From Chryseobacterium oleae (GTDB taxonomy: Bacteria; Bacteroidota; Bacteroidia; Flavobacteriales; Weeksellaceae), in assembly GCF_900115055.1 (NCBI RefSeq), contig NZ_FOVD01000002.1, positions 1-64,000 of the forward strand: a stretch of 64,000 nt of DNA, given 5' to 3'. Both the position numbers and the translations under genes were made by a program. The notes under the pieces are model-generated. The model was not told where the DNA came from. It saw nothing but the letters and a program-made list of their open reading frames with translations, and did no database searches. Of the stretch, positions 62,915 through 64,000 are shown piece by piece (positions within the stretch are counted from its first letter, which is position 1; every line of letters starts with the position of its first letter).

Positions 62915-62921
62915 TTAATCA

Positions 62922-64000
62922 TTATTTCTTTCTGATCAGCCAAAGTCCTATGAAGGTCAACAATCCGTTGATGATCAAAAGTTCCAGTCCGATCTTGAAA
63001 TCCCCGAACATGTTTTCCTGGTATTTATCGATAAAGAATGAGATCACCGGGGCTGCGATACAAACGTAAGGAACCAGTTTGTCATTTACCTTGTATTTGG
63101 TAAAAATTCCGAAGGCAAAAAGTCCAAGAAGAGGTCCGTAAGTGAATCCTGCAAGCTTCAGAATAAGCCCGATCATGGAATTATCATTGATCATTTTAAA
63201 AATAACCACCATAATCAGGAAAGAAAGAGCCACAATTAAATGGATGTTTTTTCTGAATTTTTCTTTTTTGGAATCATCCCATTCTTTCTTCTCTTTCATC
63301 CCAAAAATATCGATGCATAAAGAAGAGGTAAGAGCGGTCATCGCGCCATCTGCACTTGGAAACAATGCCGAAATCAATGCAATAATAAAGATGATGGAAA
63401 TAAAGCCGGGCATATGATTCAGGGCAACATCAGGGAAAAGCTGATCTCCCGCACTCGTCACGTGCTCCTGTGCTCCATACAGGTGAAGAAGTCCTCCCAT
63501 ATAAAGGAATAGTGAGATAACCCCAAGAAGAATAAATCCTAAAGTAACCATATTTTTCTGCGAATCTTTCAGTCTCGTTACTGATAAACTTTTCTGCATC
63601 ATTTCCTGATCGATTCCCGTCATGGTAATCGTGATGAAAGCTCCGGCCAGGATCTGTTTAACAAAGAAACTTTTCTGGTTCGGATCAAAATCAAAAATTC
63701 TGGTGTAGCCTTTATCCTGCATCGCCGTAAAACTTTCACCAAAGCTTAAGCCCAGATGATTCAGCATATACACCGTACAGATGATTAACCCCAAAAGCAT
63801 ACATGACGTTTGTAAGGTATCTGTCCAGACAATGGTTTTTACACCTCCTTCATACGTATACAGAATGATCATCGCTAAAATAATCAGTGTGGTTACAATG
63901 AATGGAATGCCTAAACTGTCCAGAATCGTAAGCTGAAGAATATTCACCACCAGATATAGTCTTGCGGTGGCACCTACCAGTCGGGAAACAATAAAGATCC
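62922..64000 (-). CDS. Sodium:solute symporter, 5' end outside the window
   Basis: The frame is open to the window edge (coding FIVSRLVGATARLYLVVN at 64000-63940), so the N-terminal part is missing; about 359 residues are visible. At least eight hydrophobic helices fit the sodium:solute symporter (SSS, SLC5-like) family, including the segments FIIALISALFPSADGAMTAL near 63400 and GFTYGPLLGLFAFGIFTKYK near 63130, which are typical of helices 8-10. The transported solute cannot be told from this part; urea, proline and sugar carriers belong to the family. Ends RKK before the dispersed repeat at 62851. Confidence 0.85.
   Translation of the reverse strand, partial: IFIVSRLVGATARLYLVVNILQLTILDSLGIPFIVTTLIILAMIILYTYEGGVKTIVWTDTLQTSCMLLGLIICTVYMLNHLGLSFGESFTAMQDKGYTRIFDFDPNQKSFFVKQILAGAFITITMTGIDQEMMQKSLSVTRLKDSQKNMVTLGFILLGVISLFLYMGGLLHLYGAQEHVTSAGDQLFPDVALNHMPGFISIIFIIALISALFPSADGAMTALTSSLCIDIFGMKEKKEWDDSKKEKFRKNIHLIVALSFLIMVVIFKMINDNSMIGLILKLAGFTYGPLLGLFAFGIFTKYKVNDKLVPYVCIAAPVISFFIDKYQENMFGDFKIGLELLIINGLLTFIGLWLIRKK

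Overview
The window reads as chromosomal DNA of a Flavobacteriia member (Weeksellaceae, most like Chryseobacterium). Evidence: a complete gldKLMN gliding/type IX secretion operon, a secreted protein with a type IX C-terminal sorting domain, RHS proteins of the Bacteroidota type, a grasp-with-spasm RiPP locus, AT-rich intergenic DNA, and repeated promoter -7 boxes of the form TAnnTTTG. Genus assignment is inference from gene content and style, not from a marker search.

Layout. 134-5429: panC, divergent from a short operon with a glycogen-synthase-like N-terminal domain, a DUF4270 lipoprotein and glmS. 5538-10318: gldK, gldL, gldM, gldN, closed by a strong terminator. 10375-12664: a FAD oxidoreductase, a SemiSWEET and two small lipoproteins. 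12665-13625: almost 1 kb without a conventional gene but with a possible minute transcript. 13626-19896: a small membrane protein and a three-gene RND efflux operon. 20155-29842: a type IX secreted beta-propeller protein, an RHS-like N-terminal-type protein, a tail-fibre-like protein and a full RHS protein with a RelE/ParE-like C-terminal toxin candidate, followed by a putative immunity gene. 29815-31379: decayed and orphan small genes behind the toxin (truncated XRE regulator, frameshifted membrane protein). 31476-35647: lipoprotein, M20 peptidase, unknown protein, DUF2490 protein, separated by composite intergenic repeats. 35957-40945: a minus-strand operon with two paralogous transglutaminase-like secreted proteins, a mini-RHS protein with a variable C-terminus, a secreted candidate immunity protein and a membrane protein. 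41073-43015: a lone TIR/SEFIR-domain protein next to tRNA-Ser(GGA). 43071-53127: housekeeping genes (asparaginase, two RNA methyltransferases, tsaD divergent from tamB, an Lrp/AsnC regulator). 53145-57602: GNAT enzyme and grasp-with-spasm RiPP locus, with a remnant of a second maturase gene. 58064-64000: three small unknown proteins, split transketolase, SGNH hydrolase and a sodium:solute symporter cut by the window edge.

How it fits together: gldKLMN supplies the core trans-envelope motor/ring of the type IX system that would export the sorting-domain protein at 20155. The two RHS regions look like independent toxin/immunity cassettes, one large (20155-29842), one compact (35957-40945). The TIR protein is a candidate single-gene defence effector. 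The grasp-with-spasm operon should make a modified peptide; no dedicated exporter lies in the window. Several families of intergenic repeats are scattered through 33-62 kb, and one palindromic element appears to have been domesticated in frame inside the coding sequence at 20155.
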